Shown piece by piece: positions 8,684-17,771 of a stretch of 64,000 bases of DNA. Under the pieces are notes generated by a model that searched no databases, was not told the origin of the DNA, and worked only from the letters and a program-made list of their open reading frames with translations. This DNA is from Bacillus sp. X1(2014). GTDB taxonomy: Bacteria; Bacillota; Bacilli; Bacillales_B; DSM-18226. The stretch's first letter is position 1. Every line of letters starts with the position of its first letter. Position numbers and translations under genes: made by a program. The DNA is taken from contig NZ_VEED01000002.1 in NCBI RefSeq assembly GCF_007678255.1, forward strand, positions 186,001 through 250,000, in the 5' to 3' direction.

Positions 8684-9761
8684 TCGAACCTTAATAGGAA
8701 TAGGGGTTACTATTTTCCTATTATCCGGTTGTTCTCTGATACCCACCAACATTGTCAATCAAATACAAATGACGCAGGGGGTAGGATATGATTGGGCTGG
8801 AAAGAAAATGATAAAAGGATCCATTACCTATCCCATTTATAAGAAGGATCAGTCCTCTACTACTGAAGTCAAAATAACATTTGGTGAAACGAGTAAAGAA
8901 ATTCGGAGCAACATTAATAATGAGTCACGGTATCCATTAGTCAGCGGGCAATTACGGGTTGCACTTTTTGGAAAATCACTAGCCAAAAAAGGGATTACTG
9001 ATGTGGTTGACACCTTAAACCGTGACCCTTCCATCGGCAGTATTATTCAAATGGCTGTGGTCGATGGGGATGCCAGTGAGCTACTTAAAATAGAGAAATT
9101 CAAAAAAGAAAATGTTTCGTTGTTTGTACAAGGAATGCTGGAGCAATCCATGAAATCAGATAATCTTCCTGAATCCAATTTACAAACATATTCCTTTCAA
9201 TTTAACCAAATTGGACAGGATCCCTACTTGCCATTAATCAAACAGATAGAAGATAATATTAAAATTATTGGCCTGGCGATATTAAAAGATGATCGATATG
9301 TCTTTCCTATTTTTATGGAAGATGCATTCACATTTAAATGTTTAGTGGATAAATATATACAAGGCTTACAGCGGTTCACTTTAGAAAATGGTGAAAGGGC
9401 CGTTCTAGACAATCTTCATTCAAAGGCACACTATCAAGTAAAAATAAAAAAAGGCCGACCGGAATTTACGATTAATCTTAAGTTGAAAACAAGGCTTCAA
9501 GAATTCACATCTCCAAAGAAAAAAAGGGTAGCATTGGATAAAAAAAAGCTCCAAAAAGAAATTGCCGAGCAATTAGAAGAGCACTCATTAAAACTCATCA
9601 AAAAGTTTCAAAAACATGGCGTGGACCCTTTAGGTCTAGGTGCAAAATATAGAGAACAAGATCGCGATTTTAATGAAAAAAAATGGAAGAGTTTCTATCC
9701 AACGGCAAAAGTTCATGTACATGTAAAGGTAAATATCAAACAAACTGGGACTGTAGATTAA
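8676..9761 (+). CDS. Spore germination lipoprotein subunit C (Ger(x)C)
   Basis: This 361-residue Ger(x)C lipoprotein has the signal and lipobox LLSGC (Cys about residue 19). Family hallmarks include the early QIQMTQGVGYDWA region and a C-terminal domain with IKIKKGRPEFTINLKLKTRL. The C subunit is anchored to the outer face of the inner spore membrane and is needed for the receptor. The ATG start with AAGGAG lies inside the end of the B gene. No D-type small subunit is found. Confidence 0.92.
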   Translation: MANRTLIGIGVTIFLLSGCSLIPTNIVNQIQMTQGVGYDWAGKKMIKGSITYPIYKKDQSSTTEVKITFGETSKEIRSNINNESRYPLVSGQLRVALFGKSLAKKGITDVVDTLNRDPSIGSIIQMAVVDGDASELLKIEKFKKENVSLFVQGMLEQSMKSDNLPESNLQTYSFQFNQIGQDPYLPLIKQIEDNIKIIGLAILKDDRYVFPIFMEDAFTFKCLVDKYIQGLQRFTLENGERAVLDNLHSKAHYQVKIKKGRPEFTINLKLKTRLQEFTSPKKKRVALDKKKLQKEIAEQLEEHSLKLIKKFQKHGVDPLGLGAKYREQDRDFNEKKWKSFYPTAKVHVHVKVNIKQTGTVD

Positions 9762-9809
9762 TTCTTTAAAAACCGCATAATTTCAAGGAACATGGTCAAA
9801 ATATAATCA

Positions 9810-9895
9810 GGGCTTGTAGCTCAAGGGGTAGAGCAACCTGTAGTCCTTCACGCTGACTATAGTGTGTCTTGTGGGTTCAAATCCCACCAAGCCCT
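9810..9895 (+). tRNA. tRNA-like gene with non-canonical anticodon arm
   Basis: The acceptor stem GGGCTTG/CAAGCCC (9810-9816 and 9888-9894) pairs perfectly. The D stem GCTC/GAGC and T arm GTGGG-TTCAAAT-CCCAC are canonical. The 36 nt between D and T arms cannot form a normal 5-bp anticodon stem with 7-nt loop. They form an 8-bp stem (CTGTAGTC with GACTATAG, one G-U) and a 9-nt loop CTTCACGCT, with 3 nt before and 8 nt after. CCA is not encoded. If the closing C-T is treated as a mismatch, the 7-nt loop TTCACGC would place CAC as anticodon, but isotype is uncertain. From memory, B. cereus has a comparable tRNA-like RNA named tRNA-Other; homology is a guess. Confidence 0.7.
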
Positions 9896-9915
9896 TAAAT
9901 AAATTTCTTCATAGT

Positions 9916-9945
9916 AAAAGGGACTGACAAAAGTCAGCCCCTTTT
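9916..9945. terminator. Bidirectional terminator after the tRNA-like gene and feoB
   Basis: AAAAGGGACTGAC and GTCAGCCCCTTTT pair with a single mismatch around AAAA. It lies 21 bp after the tRNA-like gene and 21 bp after the minus-strand FeoB membrane gene. Confidence 0.85.
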
Positions 9946-9965
9946 AACATTTATAATGTCAAGTT

Positions 9966-11339
9966 TTATAATAACCCAAAATATCTCACAGTTTGAGTAA
10001 TAATTAGCGGAACAAGAATCGCGATAACCGTCGGAATCAAGAAAGCAAGGAAGGTCCATTTCTTACTCTTCGTTTCTTTATAGATATTCAGCAAGGTTGT
10101 GCCGCACGGGTAATGAAGTAATGAAAATAACATCATATTCAGTGCTGTAAGCCACGTCCAGCCATGATCTAGGAAGATTTTCTTCAAATCTACTAAGTTA
10201 TCGACTTCTGTCAATGACCCGGTTGATAAATAGCCCATCAAAAGGATTGGAAGAACAATTTCGTTGGCAGGTAATCCTAGAATGAACGCCATCATGATAT
10301 ATCCATCAAGTCCAAGCAGTTTACCAAATGGATCCAAAAACTCGACAGCATACATAAGAATACTCGTGTCACCAATATAAATATTTGCGAACACCCACGT
10401 TAAAATCGCTGCTGGAGCAGCAACTTTAACAGCGCGAACTAACACAGACCAGGACTTTGTTAAAGATGAACGAATCACAGTATCAAATATCTTCGGTTTA
10501 CGGTATGGCGGCAGTTCTAACGTATAGTGAGTTGGAACTCCTTTAAGGGCCGTTTTCGACAGAACCCATGAAACAAAAAAGGTAACCACTATACCAAATA
10601 AAACAATACCGACAACGACCCCTGTGGTCACAAGTGATGCTAGCCCCCCTGTGAAATTGGCAGCCATGAATAACGAAGCTAAAACAATTAAAGTTCCCCA
10701 TCGTCCATTACATGGAACAAAGTTGTTTGTAAGAATGGCCAGCATCCGCTCTCTGGGAGATTCTATAATCCTTGTTGAAATAACGGCTGCAGCATTACAT
10801 CCAAACCCCATGGCCATTGTTAACGACTGCTTACCATGGGCCCCAACCCTTTTAAACAGTCGATCCATATTAAACGCAACGCGAGGTAGATAACCATAAT
10901 TTTCAAGAAGTGCAAAGGTTGGAAAAAAGATGGCCATCGGCGGCAGCATTACACTGATAACCCAAGTCGTTCCCCGATATAATCCAAGGACAAGAATTCC
11001 ATGCAGCCAATCAGGAGCATGTAGAATGCCAAAAAATGATGTTATATATCCTTCTAAGAAACCAAAAAACTCCGCTATCATGGAGGATGGGATATTTGCT
11101 CCTGCGATTGTTAAATAAAATAGGACTCCTAACATGGTAATCATAATGGGAAAACCAAAAATAGGGGAAGTAAAAATCGCATCCAGCTTTTCCGTCCTTG
11201 TGTCCCTTTTCGATTTTGTATAAGAAATTCCTTCATGACATAATTTATGACTGCGATCGTAAAGGTTTTGAACAATATCATCTCTCAGCTTTGGTGTCGA
11301 CAGCTCCTGAGCTTCAGCATAAAGCTTTTGAATACTCAT
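9966..11339 (-). CDS. FeoB membrane domain (nucleoside-recognition/Gate domains) encoded separately
   Basis: This 457-residue polytopic protein corresponds to the C-terminal membrane part of the ferrous iron transporter FeoB. It has two Gate-type halves, with the conserved ATTWVISVMLPPMAIFFP-like core and MAMGFGCNAAAVISTRI. It lacks the GTPase domain, which is encoded by the preceding gene in another frame with a 26-bp overlap. The ATG at 11339 has a strong AGGAGGTGG site inside the upstream gene, so this reads as a true separate gene and not a sequencing frameshift. It would form the Fe(II) channel with the GTPase protein as regulator. Confidence 0.85.
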   Translation of the reverse strand: MSIQKLYAEAQELSTPKLRDDIVQNLYDRSHKLCHEGISYTKSKRDTRTEKLDAIFTSPIFGFPIMITMLGVLFYLTIAGANIPSSMIAEFFGFLEGYITSFFGILHAPDWLHGILVLGLYRGTTWVISVMLPPMAIFFPTFALLENYGYLPRVAFNMDRLFKRVGAHGKQSLTMAMGFGCNAAAVISTRIIESPRERMLAILTNNFVPCNGRWGTLIVLASLFMAANFTGGLASLVTTGVVVGIVLFGIVVTFFVSWVLSKTALKGVPTHYTLELPPYRKPKIFDTVIRSSLTKSWSVLVRAVKVAAPAAILTWVFANIYIGDTSILMYAVEFLDPFGKLLGLDGYIMMAFILGLPANEIVLPILLMGYLSTGSLTEVDNLVDLKKIFLDHGWTWLTALNMMLFSLLHYPCGTTLLNIYKETKSKKWTFLAFLIPTVIAILVPLIITQTVRYFGLL

Positions 11340-12033
11340 TCTCTATACCACCTCCTGCAACCAATCGGTTACTAATTTCATTCAGTAATGTTTCGTCTCC
11401 ATCTAGCAATCTCAAAGAAACCCAACGAGCGGATAATTGATCTCCAACAAATTCACGTACTTTAGGTTCAATTATTTTAATCTTGGCTTCGATCTCAGGA
11501 GGATAGGACACCTGAACAGGGTTGCATTCAATCACCCCAGTCACAATGCGATCAATGGTATCTAAGAGCATAGGGAATCCCTTTTTGTTCCTGGCAGAAA
11601 TCTTGATAACAGGAACTCCCAATCGATTGGTCAACAATCGTTCATTAATCTGAATTCCTTGTTCTTCCGCAACATCAATTAAATTGATACAAATAACAAC
11701 ATTTGTTGTCATCTCTAATACCTGCAGCGCTAGATTCAAATTCCGCTCTAATGAAGTCGCATCAAGTACCACAACCGTTACATCTGGTTTTTCAAAAACG
11801 ATATAATTTCGCGCTACTTCTTCATCCGTTGAATTCGAGAAAAGCGAATATGTTCCAGGCAGATCAATTAGTTGAAAGGTATTATCTTTAAATTGAACGC
11901 TACCTTGTGCAAGGGAAACGGTTTTACCAGCCCAATTTCCGGTATGCTGTCTGAGGCCCGTTAAGGCATTAAACAAGGTGCTTTTACCCGTATTCGGATT
12001 TCCTGCTAAGGCAATTCGATATTCTTTACCCAT
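11314..12033 (-). CDS. feoB: FeoB GTPase domain encoded separately
   Basis: This 239-residue cytosolic G protein corresponds to the N-terminal NFeoB domain. The G motifs are clear: G1 GNPNTGKST (about residues 11-19), G3 DLPGTYS, G4-like NLIDVAEE. It is followed by the FeoB helical spacer region. It overlaps feoA by 8 bp and the membrane-domain gene by 26 bp, giving a tightly coupled feoA-GTPase-channel operon. Full-length FeoB is about 650-750 residues; here the two pieces add up to about 696. Confidence 0.88.
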   Translation of the reverse strand: MGKEYRIALAGNPNTGKSTLFNALTGLRQHTGNWAGKTVSLAQGSVQFKDNTFQLIDLPGTYSLFSNSTDEEVARNYIVFEKPDVTVVVLDATSLERNLNLALQVLEMTTNVVICINLIDVAEEQGIQINERLLTNRLGVPVIKISARNKKGFPMLLDTIDRIVTGVIECNPVQVSYPPEIEAKIKIIEPKVREFVGDQLSARWVSLRLLDGDETLLNEISNRLVAGGGIENEYSKALC

Positions 12034-12277
12034 GAGACACCAGCTCCCCTTCTATTTTTGAACTTTCCTCTTTCCGAAGAGCGATCGTTGTTTGACTGAC
12101 ACGAAAAGCAATCGGATCGCCCAATGGACTTTTCCGTATCACCTCTACAAGCGCTCCAGTCACAAAACCTAAATCTAATAATCTTCTTCTCATTACACCG
12201 TCCAGATTTAAAGAAGTAATTTTAATTAAATTGCCTTTTTCACCATTTACCAGTTTGATAATGTTAGGGTTATCCAT
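12026..12277 (-). CDS. feoA: Ferrous iron transport protein A
   Basis: This 83-residue FeoA has an SH3-like fold. Characteristic sequence includes LDGVMRRRLLDLGFVTGALVEVIRKSPLGDPIAFRV. FeoA stimulates FeoB function in Fe(II) uptake. The ATG start follows GGAGGGG. It is the first gene of the feo operon and has a good sigma-A promoter upstream. Confidence 0.92.
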   Translation of the reverse strand: MDNPNIIKLVNGEKGNLIKITSLNLDGVMRRRLLDLGFVTGALVEVIRKSPLGDPIAFRVSQTTIALRKEESSKIEGELVSHG

Positions 12278-12325
12278 CTCTCTTTCCCCTCCTTCAAAGT
12301 TTTTACCTTGTGCAACTTTTTATTA

Positions 12326-12354
12326 ATTATATGAATAATTTTCAAAATTGTCAC
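12326..12354 (-). promoter_or_regulatory. Sigma-A promoter of feo operon with Fur-like sequence
   Basis: On the minus strand GTGACA (12349-12354), a 17-bp spacer and TATAAT (12326-12331) give a near-consensus sigma-A promoter 48 bp upstream of feoA. The spacer contains TGAAAATTATTCATA, which matches about 10 of 14 positions of the Fur 7-1-7 consensus. Iron control is therefore plausible but not proven. A further AT-rich palindrome, AATAATAATTATT, lies upstream near 12367. Confidence 0.65.
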
Positions 12355-12474
12355 CTACTTTGTAAAAATAATTATTATTTGTGTGTTGGAAACTGGACCT
12401 TAATCTAAAAAAAGGAAAAAGAACCATTTTTATTCAAGGAAGTATCTGGAACGTTTTTCATTTAAAACCACAAC

Positions 12475-12505
12475 AACCCTTATGGACAAGATTCCATAAG
12501 GGTTT
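12475..12505. terminator. Stem-loop downstream of helicase gene
   Basis: AACCCTTATGG and CCATAAGGGTT pair around an 8-nt loop, 20 bp after the minus-strand helicase stop. The minus-strand tail is GTTGTTG-like and not a clean T run, so termination strength is uncertain. Confidence 0.5.
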
Positions 12506-12525
12506 ATTCTTGAAAATTTTTGTAT

Positions 12526-14808
12526 TTAAGGAGACCCAACTGTAAACTGCTGCCATTCCGGCGGCAGGAGTTGTTGATATTGACGTTGTAAGAATCGATC
12601 ATCCATCAACACGATCGTTCCAAGGTCCTCTTCTGAACGAATTAACCTTCCCCCAGCTTGTAGTACCTTGTTCATGCCAGGATACACATAGGCATAGTCA
12701 TAACCATTTTTGTTTTGTTGATTAAAATGATCTCTAATGAGATTCCGTTCAAAACATAGTTGCGGCAAACCTACACCGATAACCACAACCCCATTTAAGC
12801 GATCGCCAATCAAATCAACACCCTCCGAAAAAATCCCTCCAAGGACAGCGAATCCTAGTAATGTTTCCGGTTGATTCGGTTTAAAGGCATCCAAAAAGGC
12901 TTCTCTTTCCGGTTCAGTCATCCCAGCTGCTTGAATGATTGTTTTCGTTTCTTCATCCTGTAGCTTGAATTGCTCATAAACAGCTAATAAATACTGATAG
13001 GACGGGAAAAAGATAAAATAATTCCCAGGACGCTTTTTTATCAATGATTGAATTCCTGCTACGATTAATTCCTTCGTCTGTTCTCGATCACGGTAGCGAG
13101 TGGACAATGGATGAATATAGACATCGACCTGATCACTTGAAAATGGTGATGGGATGGATAGCACATAATCATTCTCCTGCCCTCCAAGCAGATCATGATA
13201 AAAGTTTAAAGGCGAAAGTGTTGCTGAAAAGAAGATCTTCGATCGATATCCCTTCCCCATTTTATGAAGAAGCTTAGAAGGATCAATGCAAAAAAGCTTA
13301 ACAATGAGATCATTTTTTACTTTTTCTACGTAAATGACATAATGTTCATCAAGAAACTCATTGATTTTCAAAAAATTATTGACAATAAAGTACGCTTCCA
13401 AAAGAGTTGGTGAAGTTTCTGTAGAGATCACTTGTTCGGTAGTTTCTACAAATTGTACCAGGTAATCAAGCAATTCCTCCTCCAAATGATCAAGCGTGAA
13501 CTCATGTTTATCTGGATTTTCTTTTTTGAGTGCTAGAAACCAGGCATTTAGCTTACTGGCAGCGTCAAACAGGGATTTATTTACACCTTTAAATTCCTTT
13601 TTCAATTGTAGAAAAACCTCTTTGTTTAGGAAGGATGAAAACATCTCCCGACCGCGGTCGACAAGATTGTGGGCCTCGTCAACCAATAGGGCAGTAGACT
13701 TCTTTTGCTCTTCCAACAAACGCTTTAAGAAGACGCGTGGGTCAAATACATAATTGTAATCGCAGATGATGCTATCGACAACATAGGCAAGGTCAAGCGA
13801 AAATTCAAAGGGGCAGACTGTGTGTTTTTTGGCGTAAATTTCGCTTATTTCTCGAGTCATGCCCGTTTCATTAGATAAGATATCCAGTATCGCATCATTG
13901 ATTCGGTCATAATAACCATTAGCAAATTCACAATAATCCTTTTGACAATTGGTCTCTTCCTTAAAACAAACTTTATCTTTAGCTGTTATCGTTACAGTGC
14001 TCATACAAAGACCGCAAGATCGCATCTTCTTAAAAGCCTCTTCGGCAGCTGTACGGGTAATCGTTTTAGCCGTAAGATAGAAAACTTTGTCCAAATGCCC
14101 TTCTCCTATGGCTTTTACGGCTGGAAAAAGTGTCGAGATTGTTTTTCCTATGCCGGTTGGCGCTTTCGCAAACAGATTTTTCTTATCAAAAATCGACTTA
14201 TAGACCGCCCCAGCTAATTTCCGCTGACCCTCACGGTAGGATTCAAATGGGAAGGAAAGCTCTTTACAGCTCAGATTTCGCTGTCTCCGATGGTTGGATA
14301 GAAGGTTTGCATACGGGGAATAGTCCTCCATTACATTTTCTAGAAAGACCTCAAGTTCTGTGATATAGTATCTTTTTTGGTAAAATATCTTCTCCAGTGT
14401 ATCAACGTGGACATAAGTAAGCTGAACAGTGATTTCCTGTAAATCATTGTCCTTTGCATACATAAAAGCATACAGTTTCGCTTGTGCCCAGTGCACGGGA
14501 TAGCCGCCTTGCTGAATCTGCTCCGAGACTTGCGAAAAGGATTTAATTTCATCGATTACCACACCATCATCTCGAAACAACAATCCATCACACCTGCCAT
14601 CTATTGTGAAGGAAAGTCCTCCTGCCTTTACATCTGCACGGAGATATACCTCTTTCTGATCGAATTCTCCATACGTTTTCTGGATCATTTGATGTATCCT
14701 TGTTCCATCTTGCAGTGTGGATAATGATCGGAAACGTGAATCAATACTTCCACTCCTATAAACATGTTCCACGAGCGTTCTTACGGATATTTGAATAGCG
14801 TCTGCCAT
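12526..14808 (-). CDS. Rad3/XPD-type Fe-S DNA helicase with N-terminal PD-(D/E)XK nuclease-like domain
   Basis: This 760-residue DinG/Rad3-family superfamily 2 helicase has a nuclease-like front end. Residues 1-180 carry a RecB/Cas4-type PD-(D/E)XK pattern: D70/D74, E87-x-K89 (VIDEIKS) and Q109 in QAKLYAF. The helicase has Walker A APTGIGKT (216-223), four Fe-S-type Cys (C281, C288, C293, C332) between motifs I and II, DEAH at 377-380, and motif VI QAGGRLIRSEED near the end. A 5'-3' DNA unwinding role in repair is expected from the family. The ATG has only a modest GGTGAA upstream. It stands alone between feo and pro genes. Confidence 0.88.
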   Translation of the reverse strand: MADAIQISVRTLVEHVYRSGSIDSRFRSLSTLQDGTRIHQMIQKTYGEFDQKEVYLRADVKAGGLSFTIDGRCDGLLFRDDGVVIDEIKSFSQVSEQIQQGGYPVHWAQAKLYAFMYAKDNDLQEITVQLTYVHVDTLEKIFYQKRYYITELEVFLENVMEDYSPYANLLSNHRRQRNLSCKELSFPFESYREGQRKLAGAVYKSIFDKKNLFAKAPTGIGKTISTLFPAVKAIGEGHLDKVFYLTAKTITRTAAEEAFKKMRSCGLCMSTVTITAKDKVCFKEETNCQKDYCEFANGYYDRINDAILDILSNETGMTREISEIYAKKHTVCPFEFSLDLAYVVDSIICDYNYVFDPRVFLKRLLEEQKKSTALLVDEAHNLVDRGREMFSSFLNKEVFLQLKKEFKGVNKSLFDAASKLNAWFLALKKENPDKHEFTLDHLEEELLDYLVQFVETTEQVISTETSPTLLEAYFIVNNFLKINEFLDEHYVIYVEKVKNDLIVKLFCIDPSKLLHKMGKGYRSKIFFSATLSPLNFYHDLLGGQENDYVLSIPSPFSSDQVDVYIHPLSTRYRDREQTKELIVAGIQSLIKKRPGNYFIFFPSYQYLLAVYEQFKLQDEETKTIIQAAGMTEPEREAFLDAFKPNQPETLLGFAVLGGIFSEGVDLIGDRLNGVVVIGVGLPQLCFERNLIRDHFNQQNKNGYDYAYVYPGMNKVLQAGGRLIRSEEDLGTIVLMDDRFLQRQYQQLLPPEWQQFTVGSP

Positions 14809-14900
14809 TAATTCACCAACTTATCTAAAATAAGAATATATGTTCGCCTTTATTATATCAGTTTTTCCTCTTCTTTGGATAGTTTCCATCCATCAATAAA

Positions 14901-14938
14901 AAAACAGGTAAAGGCGAATCAACATCCTTACCTGTTTT
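14901..14938 (-). terminator. Terminator of the proBA operon
   Basis: AAAACAGGTAAAGG pairs with CCTTACCTGTTTT, and the minus-strand transcript continues into a long T run. It lies 12 bp after the proA stop. Confidence 0.85.
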
Positions 14939-14950
14939 CTATTAGAATCA

Positions 14951-16192
14951 TTAGGATCGAATTTGTCCCGTTCCACGAACAATCGCTTTCGTTGTTGTTA
15001 ACGCACGGAGTCCCATTGGTCCGCGGGCATGAAGCTTTTGCGTACTAATGCCAATTTCTGCCCCATAACCAAACTGCTCGCCATCGGTAAATCGAGTGGA
15101 TGCATTATGATATAATACCGCTGCATCAACTGCCTGGAAGAACAAACGAACATTGTCAACATTTTCACTGATGATGGCCTCGGAATGTTTCGTTCCATAC
15201 AAATCAATATGATTAATCGCTGCCTTTACATCATTCACCAGTTTTACCGCCAAAATCGGTGCTAAAAATTCATTTTTCCAATCTTCTTCCGTGGCCTGCT
15301 TTACAAAGGGATAGGCAGCTGTTAAAACTTCATCCCCACGCAGTTCCACTCCCCGGTCATGAAGTGAATATAATAATTTTTCTGCATATGGCCATTTTTC
15401 GTTAATTAGCACGGTTTCCGCTGCATTACATACGGATGGCCGGTGTAATTTTGCATTGATCGCGATGTCGATGGCCATATTTTCTTTAGCGGTTTCATCA
15501 ATGAACACATGACAATTACCTACACCTGTCTCCAAAACTGGAACTGTCGCATTTTGAACAACCGATTGAATTAACCCTGCTCCACCGCGAGGAATAAGAA
15601 CATCGAGGTATTCATTCAATTTAAACATTTCAGCGGCTGTTTCCCTGCTCGTGTCCTCCAAGAGCTGAACAGCATCAGCAGGAATGGCCGTTTCTGCAAG
15701 TGCCTTCTGCATTGCATAAACAAGCGCTTTATTGGAATGGATTGCCGAAGTGCTTCCTCTTAAAAGAACGGCGTTTCCAGCTTTTAAGCACAGACTACCT
15801 GCATCAACGGTAACATTAGGGCGCGCTTCATACACCATTCCAATGACCCCAAGCGGAACTCGAATCGTTTCGATTTGTAACCCATTCGGACGCTCCCATG
15901 ATTCAATCGTTTCGCCAATTGGATCCTTCAAATCTACCAACTGTCGTACTCCATCGACAATCTGTTCAATTCTTTCATCCGTTAAAAGCAGCCGATCCAA
16001 AAGTGATTCTGAGAATCCATTTTCTTTTCCTGCTTTAATATCCTTAGCGTTTTCGGCGATTAGCCACTCTTTCTCTGTCAATAAATGATCCGCCATCTTT
16101 AATAACGCTGCATTTTTGTCATCAGTTGACAACATGCCCAATTGTTTAGTGGCATTTTTTAATTTGCTGGCTTTTACTAATAATTCACTCAT
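14951..16192 (-). CDS. proA: Glutamate-5-semialdehyde dehydrogenase
   Basis: This 413-residue ProA performs NADPH-dependent reduction of gamma-glutamyl phosphate to glutamate-5-semialdehyde, the second step of proline synthesis. The length is standard. Family signatures include [36 protein letters not shown], and the catalytic Cys in [14 protein letters not shown]. The ATG start follows AAGGAGTG. It sits 6 bp downstream of proB, and the T-box upstream of proB would control both. Confidence 0.96.
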   Translation of the reverse strand: MSELLVKASKLKNATKQLGMLSTDDKNAALLKMADHLLTEKEWLIAENAKDIKAGKENGFSESLLDRLLLTDERIEQIVDGVRQLVDLKDPIGETIESWERPNGLQIETIRVPLGVIGMVYEARPNVTVDAGSLCLKAGNAVLLRGSTSAIHSNKALVYAMQKALAETAIPADAVQLLEDTSRETAAEMFKLNEYLDVLIPRGGAGLIQSVVQNATVPVLETGVGNCHVFIDETAKENMAIDIAINAKLHRPSVCNAAETVLINEKWPYAEKLLYSLHDRGVELRGDEVLTAAYPFVKQATEEDWKNEFLAPILAVKLVNDVKAAINHIDLYGTKHSEAIISENVDNVRLFFQAVDAAVLYHNASTRFTDGEQFGYGAEIGISTQKLHARGPMGLRALTTTKAIVRGTGQIRS

Positions 16193-16198
16193 TCATTT

Positions 16199-17311
16199 TC
16201 ACTCCTTTGGCATTGTAACCCAATTATCACGATGAATCACTTCTGCTTTTTTATTAATCGAATAATCTTTGGATTGTTCACTTGGCAAGCCTTTTACTTT
16301 TTGTAGATTCTTAGAAGAATAGTAGCTTTGTCCTTTCCCGACGATTCTCCCTTTTTGATTGCGGACCACGACCACATCTAAGGCATTAAAGTCTCCTATT
16401 ACATTCGTCACTCCAACAGGCAGTAGACTTTTACCTTGAAACAACACTGCATTCACTGCCCCATCATCAATCTCGATGACCCCGCCGACCTGTGAATGGT
16501 AGGCGATCCACTGCTTTCTCATTTGCATTTGCGTTTGGAAAGGGCCGCCAATGTACGTCCCATCTCCTTTACCAGCTAAAATATCAACCAGTTTTTCCTT
16601 TCCCTTACCTGTTCCAACAAAGACACTGACACCAAGGGAAAGAGCTTTTTTTGAAGCTAGTAATTTTGACTTCATTCCGCCCGTTCCTACTGAAGAGCCG
16701 GCTTCTCCGGCAACTCCAAGGAGGTTTTCAGATATTTCAGGAATAAAATGATATTTCTTAGCTTCCTTAGACGTTTTTGGATTGCCATCATATAAACCAT
16801 TCACATCAGTTAAGATCATCAGTGCATTGGCATGTAAAAAGCCACTTACGAGAGCAGACAACATATCATTGTCACCGAAAGTTAATTCTTCAATTGCCAC
16901 CGAGTCATTTTCATTAATAATCGGAATCACTCCTTTTTGGAGTAACTCCTGAATCGTATTAAAGAGGTTATGAAAACGGACCTGGCTATAAAAGTCTTCA
17001 CGTGTTAATAGGATTTGGGCCGGTACGATACTAAACTCGTTAAACAACTGAATATATTGTTGCATCAGAAGCCCTTGACCAACAGCTGCCGCTGCTTGTT
17101 TCCCAGAAACAGTTTTGGGACGGGTGGGATAACCAAGAGAACCGAATCCCGCTGCTACAGCTCCAGATGATATAAGTAGAACATCATGGCCCTGTTCTTT
17201 TAAAAAAGCAAGTGCCTCAACATGGTCACGTATTTTTTTTTCAGAAATTGTTCCTGAGGCATTCGTAAGTGAACTGCTCCCAATTTTTACAACCACCAAC
17301 TGTTTTTTCAT
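16199..17311 (-). CDS. proB: Glutamate 5-kinase
   Basis: This 370-residue ProB phosphorylates glutamate, the first and usually feedback-controlled step of proline synthesis. The amino acid kinase domain (1-260) has [24 protein letters not shown] and GTGGMKSKL. The C-terminal PUA domain (about 275-355) is present. The ATG start has AAGAAGGG upstream. The leader holds a T-box and, between T-box and start, an inverted-repeat element. Confidence 0.96.
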   Translation of the reverse strand: MKKQLVVVKIGSSSLTNASGTISEKKIRDHVEALAFLKEQGHDVLLISSGAVAAGFGSLGYPTRPKTVSGKQAAAAVGQGLLMQQYIQLFNEFSIVPAQILLTREDFYSQVRFHNLFNTIQELLQKGVIPIINENDSVAIEELTFGDNDMLSALVSGFLHANALMILTDVNGLYDGNPKTSKEAKKYHFIPEISENLLGVAGEAGSSVGTGGMKSKLLASKKALSLGVSVFVGTGKGKEKLVDILAGKGDGTYIGGPFQTQMQMRKQWIAYHSQVGGVIEIDDGAVNAVLFQGKSLLPVGVTNVIGDFNALDVVVVRNQKGRIVGKGQSYYSSKNLQKVKGLPSEQSKDYSINKKAEVIHRDNWVTMPKE

Positions 17312-17337
17312 TTCCCTCTAACCCTTCTTTTAAAATA

Positions 17338-17423
17338 GACTGTGTAAAACTTGTCTGTTGATTTCCGTTCCAGGCACTTCAATCAACAGAGTGCCAAAAT
17401 AAAGATTAACATTTAACACAGCC
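17338..17423. repeat. Short (86-bp) copy of an interspersed palindromic element
   Basis: The ends read GACTGT and ACAGCC, and an inner inverted repeat CTGTTGA (17355-17361) ... TCAACAG (17383-17389) encloses TTTCCGTTCCAGGCACT. The flanks and inner repeats match, in opposite orientation, those of the 183-bp element at 22676-22858; the internal GC-rich part is missing. It lies in the transcribed leader between the T-box terminator and proB. Confidence 0.75.
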
Positions 17424-17430
17424 TTAAAAT

Positions 17431-17700
17431 AAAAAAAACGACTCTTCTGTCCTTATAAAAAGGACGGAAAGTCGTTTCCGCGGTACCACCTTTATTGATG
17501 CCATGCACCCACTTTGGACCCGTAACGAGGGTGACGGCTTATGTTTGCATAAGCAGTGTATGTGAGGGCAGGTTCAAACTTTTTTCCGTGAGAAACCTTT
17601 CAGCCGGTGGGTTTCACTCTCTAACACGTTCCAAAGATTTACTAATCCCAAACTGTTTTTCGATTTATAATTTCTTTGATTATCCTCAGAAAATGCTAAA
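17431..17700 (-). promoter_or_regulatory. T-box leader of proBA
   Basis: On the minus strand the T-box core AAGGTGGTACCGCGG (17478-17492) is followed by a terminator hairpin (ACGACTTTCCGTCC with GGACAGAAGAGTCGT) and eight T residues (17431-17438). Upstream lie Stem I elements, including GAGAGTGAAACCCACCGG, the distal-loop-like GCTGAAAGG and GAACCTGCCC. The CCT in the last (17570-17572) is a candidate proline specifier codon. T-boxes allow read-through when the matching tRNA is uncharged, so proline starvation should raise proBA expression. Exact Stem I limits are approximate. Confidence 0.92.
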
Positions 17701-17732
17701 AAGTCAATAGAATAGTTCAAATTTTAAAAAAA

Positions 17733-17759
17733 AGCTAACCGAACATTATCCGGATAGCT
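17733..17759 (-). terminator. Terminator of the esterase gene at 17772
   Basis: AGCTATCCG and CGGTTAGCT pair with one mismatch around a 9-nt loop, followed on the minus strand by a run of eight T. Confidence 0.75.
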
Positions 17760-17771
17760 CAAATGACAATC

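Noticed and set aside
9810..9895. Selenocysteine tRNA
   Set aside because: The loop contains TCA, but the acceptor stem is 7 bp rather than 8, there is no long variable arm or 6-bp D stem, and no sel genes are present.
11314..11339. FeoB frameshift pseudogene
   Set aside because: The downstream gene has its own AGGAGGTGG site and start codon, and all motifs of both parts are intact, so a natural split is more likely.
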